DNA of 64,000 bases from Mariprofundus ferrinatatus. Lineage in GTDB: Bacteria; Pseudomonadota; Zetaproteobacteria; Mariprofundales; Mariprofundaceae. This document shows positions 52,280 through 61,536 of the stretch, in pieces. Positions within the stretch are counted from its first letter, which is position 1. Every line of letters starts with the position of its first letter. A model generated the notes under the pieces. That model saw only the letters and a program-made list of their open reading frames with translations, had not been told where the DNA came from and searched no databases. Made by a program: the position numbers and the translations under genes. Location: positions 1,178,001 through 1,242,000 of the forward strand of contig NZ_CP018800.1 of the NCBI RefSeq assembly GCF_002795825.1, in the 5' to 3' direction.

Positions 52280-54432
52280 ATCTGCTTTTCCTTTTTAGTT
52301 GATTTTGATGATGATTTCCTGCTGAAGAAATCACGCAGCGTTTCACCAAGCGCCTTGGAACTCGGTCTGTTCTCACCCAGCCCCACCTGATTGCGACGTC
52401 CTACCGTGATAACCCCTTCAATCGATTTGAGCGAACGCATCACCTTGGCCAGATGGGTACGATCCTCCACCTCAACCAGGAACAGCAGTTCAGTCATTGA
52501 ACCGCCACGCTGCTTCAGCCTCAGGTCTTCGATTCCCGAAGATGCATCAGCAATACTCTTGGTTACCCTTGCCAGCATGCCGCGCTCGTTATGCGCATGC
52601 ACTACGATACCTGTACGGAACAGCTGTCCGGGCTGCGCCCCCCACTCCACCTCAAGCCAGTCCCTGTTATCCATGTCGGCGACCTCGGAGCATTTGCGAT
52701 GATGAAGAATCATACCTTCACCGGTGCTGAACTGACCAAGCACCGGATCGCCCGGAATCGGATGGCAGCACTCTGCCGGCTGCATAATCGAACGCTTGAG
52801 TCCTCTCAGCTTCAGCGGCAACTTGCGCTGCTCCTGATCAACGGTGTCAAGCAGCTTGTGAATCGGAATATCGCCGCTGCCCAGGGATATCTTCAAATCC
52901 TCCATGCTGCGGCAGTTCAGTTTCTCAAGGGTATTCTTGTCGAGTTCTTTCTTGCCGATCGATTCCTTGAGAATCTTCTCTCCCATGCGAATACAGGTTT
53001 CGCGCTCCTGCCTTCTGAACCACTGACGGATCGAATGACGGGCACGCGGTGTTTTCACATACTGCAGCCACTGGCGGCTTGGCGTCTGATCAGGGGAGGT
53101 CATGATCTCAATCGAATCACCGTTTCTCAGCCGAGTAGAAAAATCGGCCATTTCACCGTTGATACGAACACCCATGCAGTGATGGCCAATATCAGTATGC
53201 ACAGCATAAGCAAAATCGAGCGGCCTCGCCCCGCGTGGCAGGGCGAAGATATCGCCGTCGCGACTGAATACATAAACCTCCTGCACAAACAAATCCAGGC
53301 GAACATTCTCAAGGAACTCATTCGGGCTTTCCGTGTCGTGCAGCAGCTCTGTCAACTGCTTCAGCCACTTATAGCTCTCTCCCTCGCCATCGGCGCTGCT
53401 CCCCTCCTTGTAGGCCCAGTGCGCGGCCACACCATCCTCGGCATAGGAGTGCATCGCTTCGGTTCGAACCTGAACCTCAATACGGAAATTTTCCGGCCCG
53501 ATCACCGTTGTATGCAGTGACTGGTAACCGTTCGGTTTGGGCAATGCGATATAATCCTTAAACCTGCCAGGCACCGGACGATAGAGGCTATGCACCACAC
53601 CGAGTGCCTTATAGCAGGTCTGCATATCGTCGACGATGACACGGAAGGCCACCAGATCAAAAATCTCATCGAAATTCACATGCTTGCGCTGCATCTTCTC
53701 GTAAATGCTGTAGAGGTGTTTCATACGACCCTGCACGCGCGCTTTCAGCCCCTGCCGCTGCAAGGCCTCCTGAATAATACTCTCCAGTCGCTCTCTGGTC
53801 TGATTAAGGCTCTCAAGACGACCTGCCATTTCGCTTAACAGCTCTTTATAGGCATCGGTTTCGATATAGGAGAAGCCGAGATCCTCCATCTCCTGCTTGA
53901 CCCAGTGAATGCCCAGCCGGTGCGCGAGCGGCGCATAGATCTGAATGGTTTCCTCGGCGATCGCCTTGCGCTTCTCATCACGCATAAAGCCGAGCGTTCG
54001 CATATTGTGCAGGCGATCGGCAAGCTTAACGATCAGCACGCGCAGATCCTGGGCTGTAGCCAGAATCATTTTGCGAAAGTTTTCCGCCTGCTTCTGCTCT
54101 TTTGTATTAAAGTGGATCTGACCGATCTTGGTGACGCCATCAACAAGTCGGGCCACATCACTTCCGAAATGGCGCTCGACCTCTTCGAGCGTAACAGTGG
54201 TATCCTCGACGGTATCATGCAGCAGAGCTGTAACTATGGTCGAATCATCCATGCCCAGGCTGGCCAGAATATCGGCCACGGCTAGCGGATGCACAATGTA
54301 TGGCTCGCCTGAGTTGCGCACCTGCCCGGCATGGGCATGGGCGGCAAATACATAGGCGCGATTGATCAGATCAAGATCGGCCTTCGGCGAATACGATGCA
54401 ACTCGTTCTGTAATTTCAAAAATGCGGCTCAC
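52276..54432 (-). CDS. spoT: Bifunctional (p)ppGpp synthetase/hydrolase SpoT/Rel
   Basis: 718 residues. HD hydrolase domain (~20-190: GEPYIVHPLAVADIL, TALLHDTVEDT), synthetase domain (~235-350) with the RxKD motif GRFKDYIALPKPNGYQSLHT that marks the bifunctional type, TGS (~385-445), then zinc-finger/helical part (PAECCHPIPGDPVLGQ) and C-terminal ACT (ARVTKSIADASSGIEDLRL). No separate RelA is in the window. In-order neighbours rpoZ and ridA match the common rpoZ-spoT arrangement. It makes and breaks the starvation alarmone in the cytoplasm. Confidence 0.97.
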   Translation of the reverse strand: MSRIFEITERVASYSPKADLDLINRAYVFAAHAHAGQVRNSGEPYIVHPLAVADILASLGMDDSTIVTALLHDTVEDTTVTLEEVERHFGSDVARLVDGVTKIGQIHFNTKEQKQAENFRKMILATAQDLRVLIVKLADRLHNMRTLGFMRDEKRKAIAEETIQIYAPLAHRLGIHWVKQEMEDLGFSYIETDAYKELLSEMAGRLESLNQTRERLESIIQEALQRQGLKARVQGRMKHLYSIYEKMQRKHVNFDEIFDLVAFRVIVDDMQTCYKALGVVHSLYRPVPGRFKDYIALPKPNGYQSLHTTVIGPENFRIEVQVRTEAMHSYAEDGVAAHWAYKEGSSADGEGESYKWLKQLTELLHDTESPNEFLENVRLDLFVQEVYVFSRDGDIFALPRGARPLDFAYAVHTDIGHHCMGVRINGEMADFSTRLRNGDSIEIMTSPDQTPSRQWLQYVKTPRARHSIRQWFRRQERETCIRMGEKILKESIGKKELDKNTLEKLNCRSMEDLKISLGSGDIPIHKLLDTVDQEQRKLPLKLRGLKRSIMQPAECCHPIPGDPVLGQFSTGEGMILHHRKCSEVADMDNRDWLEVEWGAQPGQLFRTGIVVHAHNERGMLARVTKSIADASSGIEDLRLKQRGGSMTELLFLVEVEDRTHLAKVMRSLKSIEGVITVGRRNQVGLGENRPSSKALGETLRDFFSRKSSSKSTKKEKQI

Positions 54433-54479
54433 AACTTAATGCTGATTATGGATCAGAAACGTGTAAGCCATAGCATAAA

Positions 54480-54734
54480 TCAGACTTCGCCCTCATCATC
54501 GGCAAACTGGTCGAGGCGACGACGCTCTAAATCGCCCTGCTCGAACAGGACATCCCAGGAGATATAACCGTCACCCATTTCGCGCAGCGCCTGCACAGTA
54601 GGCTTGTCATCTTCAGTCTCAAGCATAGCCGGCATGCCGTTAAGCAGCTGGCGAGCACGCCTGGATGCAAGATGAACCATTTCAAAGCGATTCGGATAAT
54701 AACGAATGCAATCTTCAACTGTTACGCGAGCCAT
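54480..54734 (-). CDS. rpoZ: RNA polymerase omega subunit
   Basis: 84 residues from ATG 54734 with GGAGGT six bases upstream. MARVTVEDCIRYYPNRFEMV followed by HLASRRARQLLNG is the omega signature. The tail is acidic (FADDEGEV). It aids assembly of RNA polymerase and is a ppGpp-binding partner; located directly before spoT (47-base gap) and after gmk, the classic gmk-rpoZ-spoT order. Confidence 0.96.
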   Translation of the reverse strand: MARVTVEDCIRYYPNRFEMVHLASRRARQLLNGMPAMLETEDDKPTVQALREMGDGYISWDVLFEQGDLERRRLDQFADDEGEV

Positions 54735-54805
54735 ACGGCTACCTCCAAATAAACAATGGGTTAAACCTAGAAGTGGTTGCGCAAAAAGCAACCGTCTAAA
54801 ATCTG

Positions 54806-55617
<812 letters not shown>

Positions 55618-55745
55618 TCAGAGGGATGAACACTAATTATCCAGAGTATCAAATGCGAAGCCTTTTCACTCCTGTTGCAATTGAACCGTGATCTCAGGAA
55701 AAATTCAGGCTAGTGTAAACTCCATTCCGGGAGCGCAAACCAACA

Positions 55746-56810
55746 ATGAGCAACGAGCAGAAAAACGAGCTGAATGTCTATGCCGATCTGGTAAAACTTT
55801 ACCCGGAAAATGAGACATATCTCAGGAAATATATCGATATACTTCTGCAGGAAGAGAGACACTCCGCTGCGGCAGAAGCCATACGTCAGCTTCACAGCCT
55901 GCTTCTAAGCAGCGGCAGAGAGGAAGCGGCAGACAACCTGACCAGCGAATTTCCGCAAATAGGTCGCATTCGTAGCGGCAATGCCCCTTATGAGGATAAC
56001 ATCAACCTGCTTCTGCCCTCGATGATGCAGAACAACCTCTGGCTTCGCCTTCACCAGCATAAGCTGAAGGAGGGTCGCCACCTGATTCATCGCGGCGACC
56101 ATGAAGAGACGGTTTATCTGGTCTGCGAAGGCGAACTCGCCGAGTTCGTCCGGAACTCTGAGGGTAAACCTGTACTGCTGAACCTGATCGGGGCAGGCAA
56201 TGTCGTTGGAGAGGGACACCTCTTCAATCCCGGCCCCCATCTGTCGGATATCGTGGCCAACAAGGATTCCATTATTGCCAAACTGCCACGAAAAAGGATG
56301 CTGGCCACACTCGATACGCACCCGATCCTCAAGTCTGCCCTGCAGCGCAAGGCCGATGTGCGCCGTACAGTTGCCAGAATCTCGGTATGTCCGCTGTTGC
56401 AGAATGTACCGCTGGAGATGCGTAAGCAACTGGCTGAAGTAAGCCGCACCCGCGAGTATGCTGCCGGAGATACGGTTCACAAGCCGGGAGAAAAGTTTGA
56501 CCACGTCGATCTTGTGGCCAAGGGAAGTGCCAGTTTTCAGCTGTTGGAGAAAGGGATATTCAAGGAACTGAAAACACTAGGGCCGGGTTCACTGGTGGGT
56601 GAATCGGCAACCACCCATGAACAGGGTGCGCCTGCCGAGATGGTCGCCAACAGCACGCTGATAATTGTTGAAATCCCCTACTCCGAATTTACCAGTGTGG
56701 CCGAAGCCTATCCTCCGCTGAGCAGGGCACTGCTCGCCTATGCCGAGAAAAATCAGAGCCAGATCATGAGCAAACTCAACGAATTGCAATCCGATCAAGC
56801 GGGGACTTAA
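55746..56810 (+). CDS. Protein with two cyclic-nucleotide-binding-like domains
   Basis: 354 residues. The N-terminal ~80 residues are helical and TPR-like (VYADLVKLYPENETYLRKYI and AAEAIRQLHSLLLSSG). Two cNMP-fold domains follow: ~95-200 with IHRGDHEETVYLVCEGELAE and VVGEGHLFNPG, and ~215-335 with AAGDTVHKPGEKFDHVDLVA and GSLVGESATTHEQGAPAE. No DNA-binding or enzyme domain. The phosphate-binding RxA arginine is not obvious in either, so ligand binding is doubtful. Divergent from the ferredoxin gene; 140-base spacer. Perhaps a regulatory scaffold; the function is not known. Confidence 0.83.
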   Translation: MSNEQKNELNVYADLVKLYPENETYLRKYIDILLQEERHSAAAEAIRQLHSLLLSSGREEAADNLTSEFPQIGRIRSGNAPYEDNINLLLPSMMQNNLWLRLHQHKLKEGRHLIHRGDHEETVYLVCEGELAEFVRNSEGKPVLLNLIGAGNVVGEGHLFNPGPHLSDIVANKDSIIAKLPRKRMLATLDTHPILKSALQRKADVRRTVARISVCPLLQNVPLEMRKQLAEVSRTREYAAGDTVHKPGEKFDHVDLVAKGSASFQLLEKGIFKELKTLGPGSLVGESATTHEQGAPAEMVANSTLIIVEIPYSEFTSVAEAYPPLSRALLAYAEKNQSQIMSKLNELQSDQAGT

Positions 56811-56849
56811 AACAGGATAGGTTAAGAGCCCCATTGTATAATCAGATGG

Positions 56850-57035
56850 TCAGCTTCGGATAAATCGGACAACCATCCAGCCCAGAGCCACTGCCACTAT
56901 TCCTGCCAAGCGAATACTGCGCGGCGAAATCTCGGGAAGCCTTCGCATCATGTCGATCATCGCCTGCGGAAAGAGGGCGTAGATCGCCCCCTCAATCACC
57001 AGCACCAGGCCTAATGCAGCCCAGAGATCATCCAT
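56850..57035 (-). CDS. DUF2065 (YjeT-like) small membrane protein
   Basis: 61 residues with two hydrophobic segments (LGLVLVIEGAIYALFPQAMI and IRLAGIVAVALGWMVVRFI). The pattern DDLWAALGLVLVIEG and R-L-A-G at the second helix is DUF2065. In enterobacteria yjeT lies next to hflC/purA; here it follows hflC by 29 bases, so the hflK-hflC-DUF2065 order is kept while hisZ-purA has moved to 1758-4063. Function unknown. Confidence 0.88.
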   Translation of the reverse strand: MDDLWAALGLVLVIEGAIYALFPQAMIDMMRRLPEISPRSIRLAGIVAVALGWMVVRFIRS

Positions 57036-57064
57036 GGTACTTCTCCCCCGCTACCCCTCTCTTG

Positions 57065-57937
57065 TTACTTTCTGGACTGCTGGAAGAAGTTAAAGAATTC
57101 CGAATCAGGTGAAATGACCAGACGCGTATTCTCGTCAATCGACTTACGATACGCCTCCAGCGAGCGAGTAAAGGCATAGAATTGGCGGTCTTTCTCAAAT
57201 GCCTTGGCATAGATTGCCGTGGTCAACGCATCCGCTTTACCACGAATAATCTCAGACTCCTTGTAGGCCTCTGCCAGCACGGTCTTCTGCGTCTTTTCGG
57301 CAGTTGCCCGAATCTCCTTGGCAGCCTCTTCACCCTCGGAACGATACTCCTTGGCGATTCGGTTACGCTCAGCTTTCATACGCTGGAATACGGCCTCCGA
57401 GTTCTCCTGTGGCAGGTCGGCACGCTTGATGCGCACGTCAACCACCGTAATACCGTACTCCTGCACACCCTCATCGGCACGATCCCGGATCGACTGCATC
57501 AGTTCGGCACGCAGGTTCTCCTTGTCCCCGCCGGAGACAATCTCATGCAGGGTATGCTGACCGAGCACCTCACGCACCTTACCGCGAACAACGTCGTCCA
57601 TTCGTGCAGCAACACCCGTCTGGGTACGTGCAACCTGATACACCTTCAACGGATCGGTAATACGCCAGCGGGCATAGTTATCCACGAGGATCGATTTTTT
57701 GTCCTTGGTAATCACCTCATTAGGCGGCACATCGTTTTCAAGCAGGCGGGAATCAAAGGTCTCAACGCTCTGCCACGGCAACTTGAAGTGGAGACCAGCC
57801 TCTTTCACCACATCTTTCGGATTACCGAACTGCAGCACCAATGCCTGTTCACGCTGATCCACAACAAAAGCACTCATGCCAATGATGGTGGCCACCGCCA
57901 CTGCGACAATTGCAATCAAAGTCTGTTTCGGGCTCAT
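57065..57937 (-). CDS. hflC: HflC, SPFH/prohibitin subunit of the FtsH modulator complex
   Basis: 290 residues. An N-terminal signal anchor (TLIAIVAVAVATIIGMSAFV) then the SPFH domain (QREQALVLQFGNPKDVV, FKLPWQSVETFDSRLL) and a long coiled coil (~200-260) rich in E/A/K. It pairs with HflK in a periplasm-facing cage around FtsH that restrains proteolysis of membrane proteins. The ATG overlaps the hflK stop by one base (TAATG), i.e. strict coupling and fixed ratio. Confidence 0.95.
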   Translation of the reverse strand: MSPKQTLIAIVAVAVATIIGMSAFVVDQREQALVLQFGNPKDVVKEAGLHFKLPWQSVETFDSRLLENDVPPNEVITKDKKSILVDNYARWRITDPLKVYQVARTQTGVAARMDDVVRGKVREVLGQHTLHEIVSGGDKENLRAELMQSIRDRADEGVQEYGITVVDVRIKRADLPQENSEAVFQRMKAERNRIAKEYRSEGEEAAKEIRATAEKTQKTVLAEAYKESEIIRGKADALTTAIYAKAFEKDRQFYAFTRSLEAYRKSIDENTRLVISPDSEFFNFFQQSRK

Positions 57938-59031
57938 TACTTCACCTCCACCTTGTTACCCACCCGATCGAGCGGAAGATATGGCAACACATTGCCGGCT
58001 ACAGAGCCATCAACAATAATTTTATCAGCACGAGTCAGCACGTACTGCATCGTATCCATATAGAGACGTTTACGCGTCACTTCAGGTGCCAGCTTGTAGG
58101 CGCCGAGAATGCTTTCAAAGCGATCAGCCTCACCCTTGGAGCGTTCAACCACCTCCTTGGCATAGGCCTCGGCATCCAGAACCATCTTTTTACCTTCACC
58201 GCGCGCTTTTGGAATAATGTCATTGGCATAGGCTTCTGCCTCGTTCTTGGCACGCTCGCGATCCTCACGCGCACTCGCCACATCCTTAAACTCCTTGATC
58301 ACGCGCTCTGGTGGCTGCACATCCTGCAGTTTGACGGTGCTCACAGAGATACCTGCCCCATAACTGTCGAGGATCTGCTGGATTAACTGTTGCGTTTCAA
58401 CCTCCACCTCGGCTTTCTTGGTGGTCAGCACATCGTCAATGAAGGTACGCCCAATCACTTCACGAATAGCCGACTCTGCAGCATCGCGAACAGTCTTTGG
58501 CGCGTTTTCGATATTAAAGAGGAAATTCTCGACGCTCTTGATCTTGTATTGAACGATAAATGAGATATCGACGATATTCTCGTCCTTGGTCAGCATCAGT
58601 GACTCATTGGTACGCTTACGGATGGCACCATCCTCGTACTGGCGGAAGCCGATCTCAAGACGCTGAACACGGGTTACAGGCAGCTTCTCGACGGTTTCAA
58701 CCGGATAAGGAATCGCCCAGTTCAGGCCGGGACCCTTGGTTGCCACATGCTTGCCGAAACGCAGCACTACGGCCTCTTCGTCCGCCGCCACCATGTAAAA
58801 TCCCGTAAGGCCCCAGAACAGAAGAACTGCTCCGAGAATTCCAGAAATCATCCCTTTGCTCAGACTTGGACCACCGGAACCGCCCTTGCCGCCACCACCG
58901 AAGAGGCCTCCAAAGCGCTCCTGCAGACGGCGGATCACCTCATCCAGATCCGGCGGAGTCTGGTTACCACCGCCGGGACGCTGTCCCCACGGGTTCTGAT
59001 TCTGATTGTTATCGTTGTTACTCCAGGGCAT
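57937..59031 (-). CDS. hflK: HflK, SPFH/prohibitin subunit of the FtsH modulator complex
   Basis: 364 residues. An N-terminal asparagine/glycine-rich segment (NNDNNQNQNPWGQRPGGGNQ, then GLFGGGGKGGSGGP) precedes one transmembrane helix (ISGILGAVLLFWGLTGFYMV, ~64-83), the SPFH domain (EEAVVLRFGKHVATKGPGLN, WAIPYPVETVEKLPV) and a coiled coil. Typical full-length HflK. The FtsH-modulating BI-1/YccA homologue is also in the window at 18241. HflK-HflC are cotranscribed; the hflX-hfq genes that often precede are absent. Confidence 0.95.
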   Translation of the reverse strand: MPWSNNDNNQNQNPWGQRPGGGNQTPPDLDEVIRRLQERFGGLFGGGGKGGSGGPSLSKGMISGILGAVLLFWGLTGFYMVAADEEAVVLRFGKHVATKGPGLNWAIPYPVETVEKLPVTRVQRLEIGFRQYEDGAIRKRTNESLMLTKDENIVDISFIVQYKIKSVENFLFNIENAPKTVRDAAESAIREVIGRTFIDDVLTTKKAEVEVETQQLIQQILDSYGAGISVSTVKLQDVQPPERVIKEFKDVASAREDRERAKNEAEAYANDIIPKARGEGKKMVLDAEAYAKEVVERSKGEADRFESILGAYKLAPEVTRKRLYMDTMQYVLTRADKIIVDGSVAGNVLPYLPLDRVGNKVEVK

Positions 59032-59115
59032 TGCTGACCTCCAAAGAAGTAGAGCGCAGCAGTGTAGCGGCCTGAATCGACCATTGCATCCCCTGCGTTT
59101 TAGCGGCTTCTATGA

Positions 59116-59820
59116 TCAGGGCTCCTGCCGGGAAAAATGCAGTGACAGGCCCGCAACCGCTGCAGGAATGACGGTAAGGTTTACTATCGGTACCAAGAGC
59201 ATCAGGGCTGCCACTCCTGAAAAACCGACATAGAACCAGCGACTCTCATCCAGTCTCGATTTACGATCGGCGAAACTCCAGTTCCGCCGTGAGGCAGGTG
59301 TATCGATCAGTTCAAACATCAGGAAACGAATACCGGCATATCCCCAGATTGCGGTTGCCAGCGGCGGCAACCAGAAAAAAAGAAGCGCAATCACTCCCCA
59401 GGCCAGCAAGCCCAGCAGCGGTCGAATCGAGTGGACCAGGCTCTGCAGTACCATTGCCGGCCATGCTGCTGAGGCCGGCTGCAATGGCTTTCCGGCAACT
59501 GCTTCAGTACGGGCGGCCAGTTCATCAAGCCACGGCGCCACAGCAGCAGAGCCGAACATGACAAATGAAATGGCCGCAGTGAACAGTGCCAGCAGCAGTG
59601 CCAGCAGCCAGGCGAACCAGGAAACCACCTGCCAGTACCACGCCTCCCCTTCGGGAATCCAGAGGGTCGCCACATAATCCACCATGCAGAAAGCGGCTCC
59701 GGAGAGCAGCACCATAAACAGCAACAGCAGCCCGGCCATACGCATAAGGATGCTGCGCAGTTCAGAGCGTGCAAACAGCAGTTTCAGGCCTGCCATAAAA
59801 GCCAGCACACCTTTGATCAC
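59116..59820 (-). CDS. cysZ: CysZ/EI24 family membrane protein
   Basis: 234 residues from GTG 59820 (GTGA overlap with the DUF2007 gene). Four to five hydrophobic segments; the first is MAGLLLLFMVLLSGAAFCMV, and PAMVLQSLVHSIRPLLGLLA and FFWLPPLATAIWGYAGIRFL follow. It belongs to UPF0259/EI24 (formerly DUF540), the family of the sulfate transporter CysZ. Whether it moves sulfate here is uncertain, since no cys genes adjoin. It is upstream of hflK by 84 bases in the same direction. Confidence 0.8.
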   Translation of the reverse strand: MIKGVLAFMAGLKLLFARSELRSILMRMAGLLLLFMVLLSGAAFCMVDYVATLWIPEGEAWYWQVVSWFAWLLALLLALFTAAISFVMFGSAAVAPWLDELAARTEAVAGKPLQPASAAWPAMVLQSLVHSIRPLLGLLAWGVIALLFFWLPPLATAIWGYAGIRFLMFELIDTPASRRNWSFADRKSRLDESRWFYVGFSGVAALMLLVPIVNLTVIPAAVAGLSLHFSRQEP

Positions 59821-60026
59821 CCTTCAATCTCCAAATCCTGCAGGATCAATGCTGCTGCAGAGAGATCATCCTCTTCAACAAGAATACGCGCATCCATAAT
59901 GCCCGGCAGCGGCATAAGTGCCTGCATGCCTGCATTTTCGACCCGGAAACGGATTGAGCGCGAGGTCAGTGCATCGCTGATTACCTGCAACAGCACCTGA
60001 TCGGAAATCTTCAGTAACTCCACCAT
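59817..60026 (-). CDS. DUF2007 small protein
   Basis: 69 residues from ATG 60026; the frame is open further upstream but MVELLKISDQVLLQVISDAL is the usual DUF2007 start. FRVENAGMQALMPLPGIMDA and ILVEEDDLSAAALILQDL complete the ~65-residue ferredoxin-like PII/GlnB-resembling fold described as a putative signal-transducing domain. Function unknown. ATGA/GTGA-type overlap with cysZ, and it is divergent from tldD (73 bases). Confidence 0.85.
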   Translation of the reverse strand: MVELLKISDQVLLQVISDALTSRSIRFRVENAGMQALMPLPGIMDARILVEEDDLSAAALILQDLEIEG

Positions 60027-60064
60027 CGCCGGCAAGCTAGGTTGTAACTCGCAACCAGTCACGC

Positions 60065-60093
60065 TTGACAGAAAGTGGCAGTCCACGACGATT
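60065..60093 (+). promoter_or_regulatory. Candidate tldD promoter
   Basis: Perfect -35 TTGACA (60065-60070), 17-base spacer, weak -10 ACGATT (60088-60093). Transcription would begin at about the ATG (60100), and no ribosome site precedes it. Confidence 0.3.
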
Positions 60094-60099
60094 GCCAAT

Positions 60100-61536
60100 A
60101 TGTCCGATCCACAAAGCAATCAGAACCCAGATCATTCACCGCTCCCTATTGAAACCCTGCAAGCCGTTCTTTCACATATGCTTCCAGCCGGTGCCGATGA
60201 CGGAGACCTCTACCTTGAACACACTGTTTCCGAGTCGCTTGCCCTCGAAGAGGGGCGCGTCAAACATGTTTCTGCTTCAACCAATCAGGGGTTGGGAGCC
60301 CGCGTCATCAAAGGGGAAGCAGGCGGCCACGCCTTTACAGACAGGCTCGATACTGCAGCCCTGATGCAGGCTGCCGGCTCAGCTCGTGCCATCGCAGAAT
60401 CGGGCCAACAGCGCTCCCCTGTCGCCATCCACAGGGAGGCGCAGGCTCCGCTGCTCTATGCCGCCACTGATCCTGCTGCCGCGCTCGGCTTTGGTGAACG
60501 CAAAGCACTGCTGGAGAGACTGGATCAACTGGCCCGAAGCATTGATCCGCGCGTCAAACAGGTTTTTGCCAGCATCGCATCATCCTTTTCAGACATCCAT
60601 ATCGTGCGCATGGATGGGGCATATATTCGCGATGCCAGGCCTCTGGTAAGACTCAATGTTTCGGTTGTGGTCGAACAAAACGGAAAAAAAGAAACAGGTA
60701 CGGCAGGTGGTGGCGGTCGTTTTTCACTCGCCCGACTCGTCGAACAGGATCATGCCGAGGAGCTGGTACGCAAGGCAGTCCGGCTTGCCCTGTTGAATCT
60801 CGATGCACACGAGGCCCCTGCCGGCACCATGCCGGTCGTACTTGGCCCTGGTTGGCCAGGCATCCTGCTGCATGAGGCGATCGGCCACGGACTTGAAGGC
60901 GACTTCAACCGCAAGGGAACCTCGGTATTTGCTGATAAGATGGGCAAACAGGTTGCAGCCAGGGGTATTACCGTGGTCGATGATGGTACCATTCCTGATC
61001 GACGCGGTTCACTTAATGTAGATGACGAAGGAACTGCAAGCAACAGAACCGTACTGATTGAGGATGGCATCCTCACCGGCTACCTGCTCGACCGACAGAA
61101 TGCCCGCCTGATGGGCATGCAGCCGACCGGTAACGGCCGGCGTGAGTCCTATTCCCATCCGGTACTGCCGCGTATGACCAACACATTTATGCTGGCAGGC
61201 AATGATAACCCCGGTGATATCGTTGCATCGCTTGATCGAGGAATCTATGCGGTCAACTTCGGCGGCGGACAGGTCGACATCACCTCGGGTAAATTTGTAT
61301 TCACCACTTCAGAGGCGTACTACGTGGAAAACGGCAAGGTCCAGTACCCGGTTAAGGGGGCCACACTGATCGGCTCAGGCCATGAAGTGCTGCAAAAGGT
61401 ATCCATGATCGGTAACGATCTCGAACTCGACCCCGGCGTCGGCACCTGCGGAAAAGGCGGGCAGTCGGTGCCGGTTGGTGTAGGACTCCCTACCCTTCGC
61501 ATTGATGAACTGACCGTGGGAGGAACCGAGGCATGA
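60100..61536 (+). CDS. tldD: Metalloprotease TldD
   Basis: 478 residues (E. coli 481). Zinc motif HEAIGHGLEGD (HExxxH, ~263-273), preceded by VVLGPGWPGILL; GTAGGGGRFSL and a C-terminal FGGGQVDITSGKFVF and GTCGKGGQSVPVGVG match TldD. With its partner TldE (PmbA) it forms the heterodimeric protease that trims unfolded peptides such as microcin B17 and CcdA. The ATGA overlap with pmbA ensures equal synthesis. Confidence 0.97.
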   Translation: MSDPQSNQNPDHSPLPIETLQAVLSHMLPAGADDGDLYLEHTVSESLALEEGRVKHVSASTNQGLGARVIKGEAGGHAFTDRLDTAALMQAAGSARAIAESGQQRSPVAIHREAQAPLLYAATDPAAALGFGERKALLERLDQLARSIDPRVKQVFASIASSFSDIHIVRMDGAYIRDARPLVRLNVSVVVEQNGKKETGTAGGGGRFSLARLVEQDHAEELVRKAVRLALLNLDAHEAPAGTMPVVLGPGWPGILLHEAIGHGLEGDFNRKGTSVFADKMGKQVAARGITVVDDGTIPDRRGSLNVDDEGTASNRTVLIEDGILTGYLLDRQNARLMGMQPTGNGRRESYSHPVLPRMTNTFMLAGNDNPGDIVASLDRGIYAVNFGGGQVDITSGKFVFTTSEAYYVENGKVQYPVKGATLIGSGHEVLQKVSMIGNDLELDPGVGTCGKGGQSVPVGVGLPTLRIDELTVGGTEA

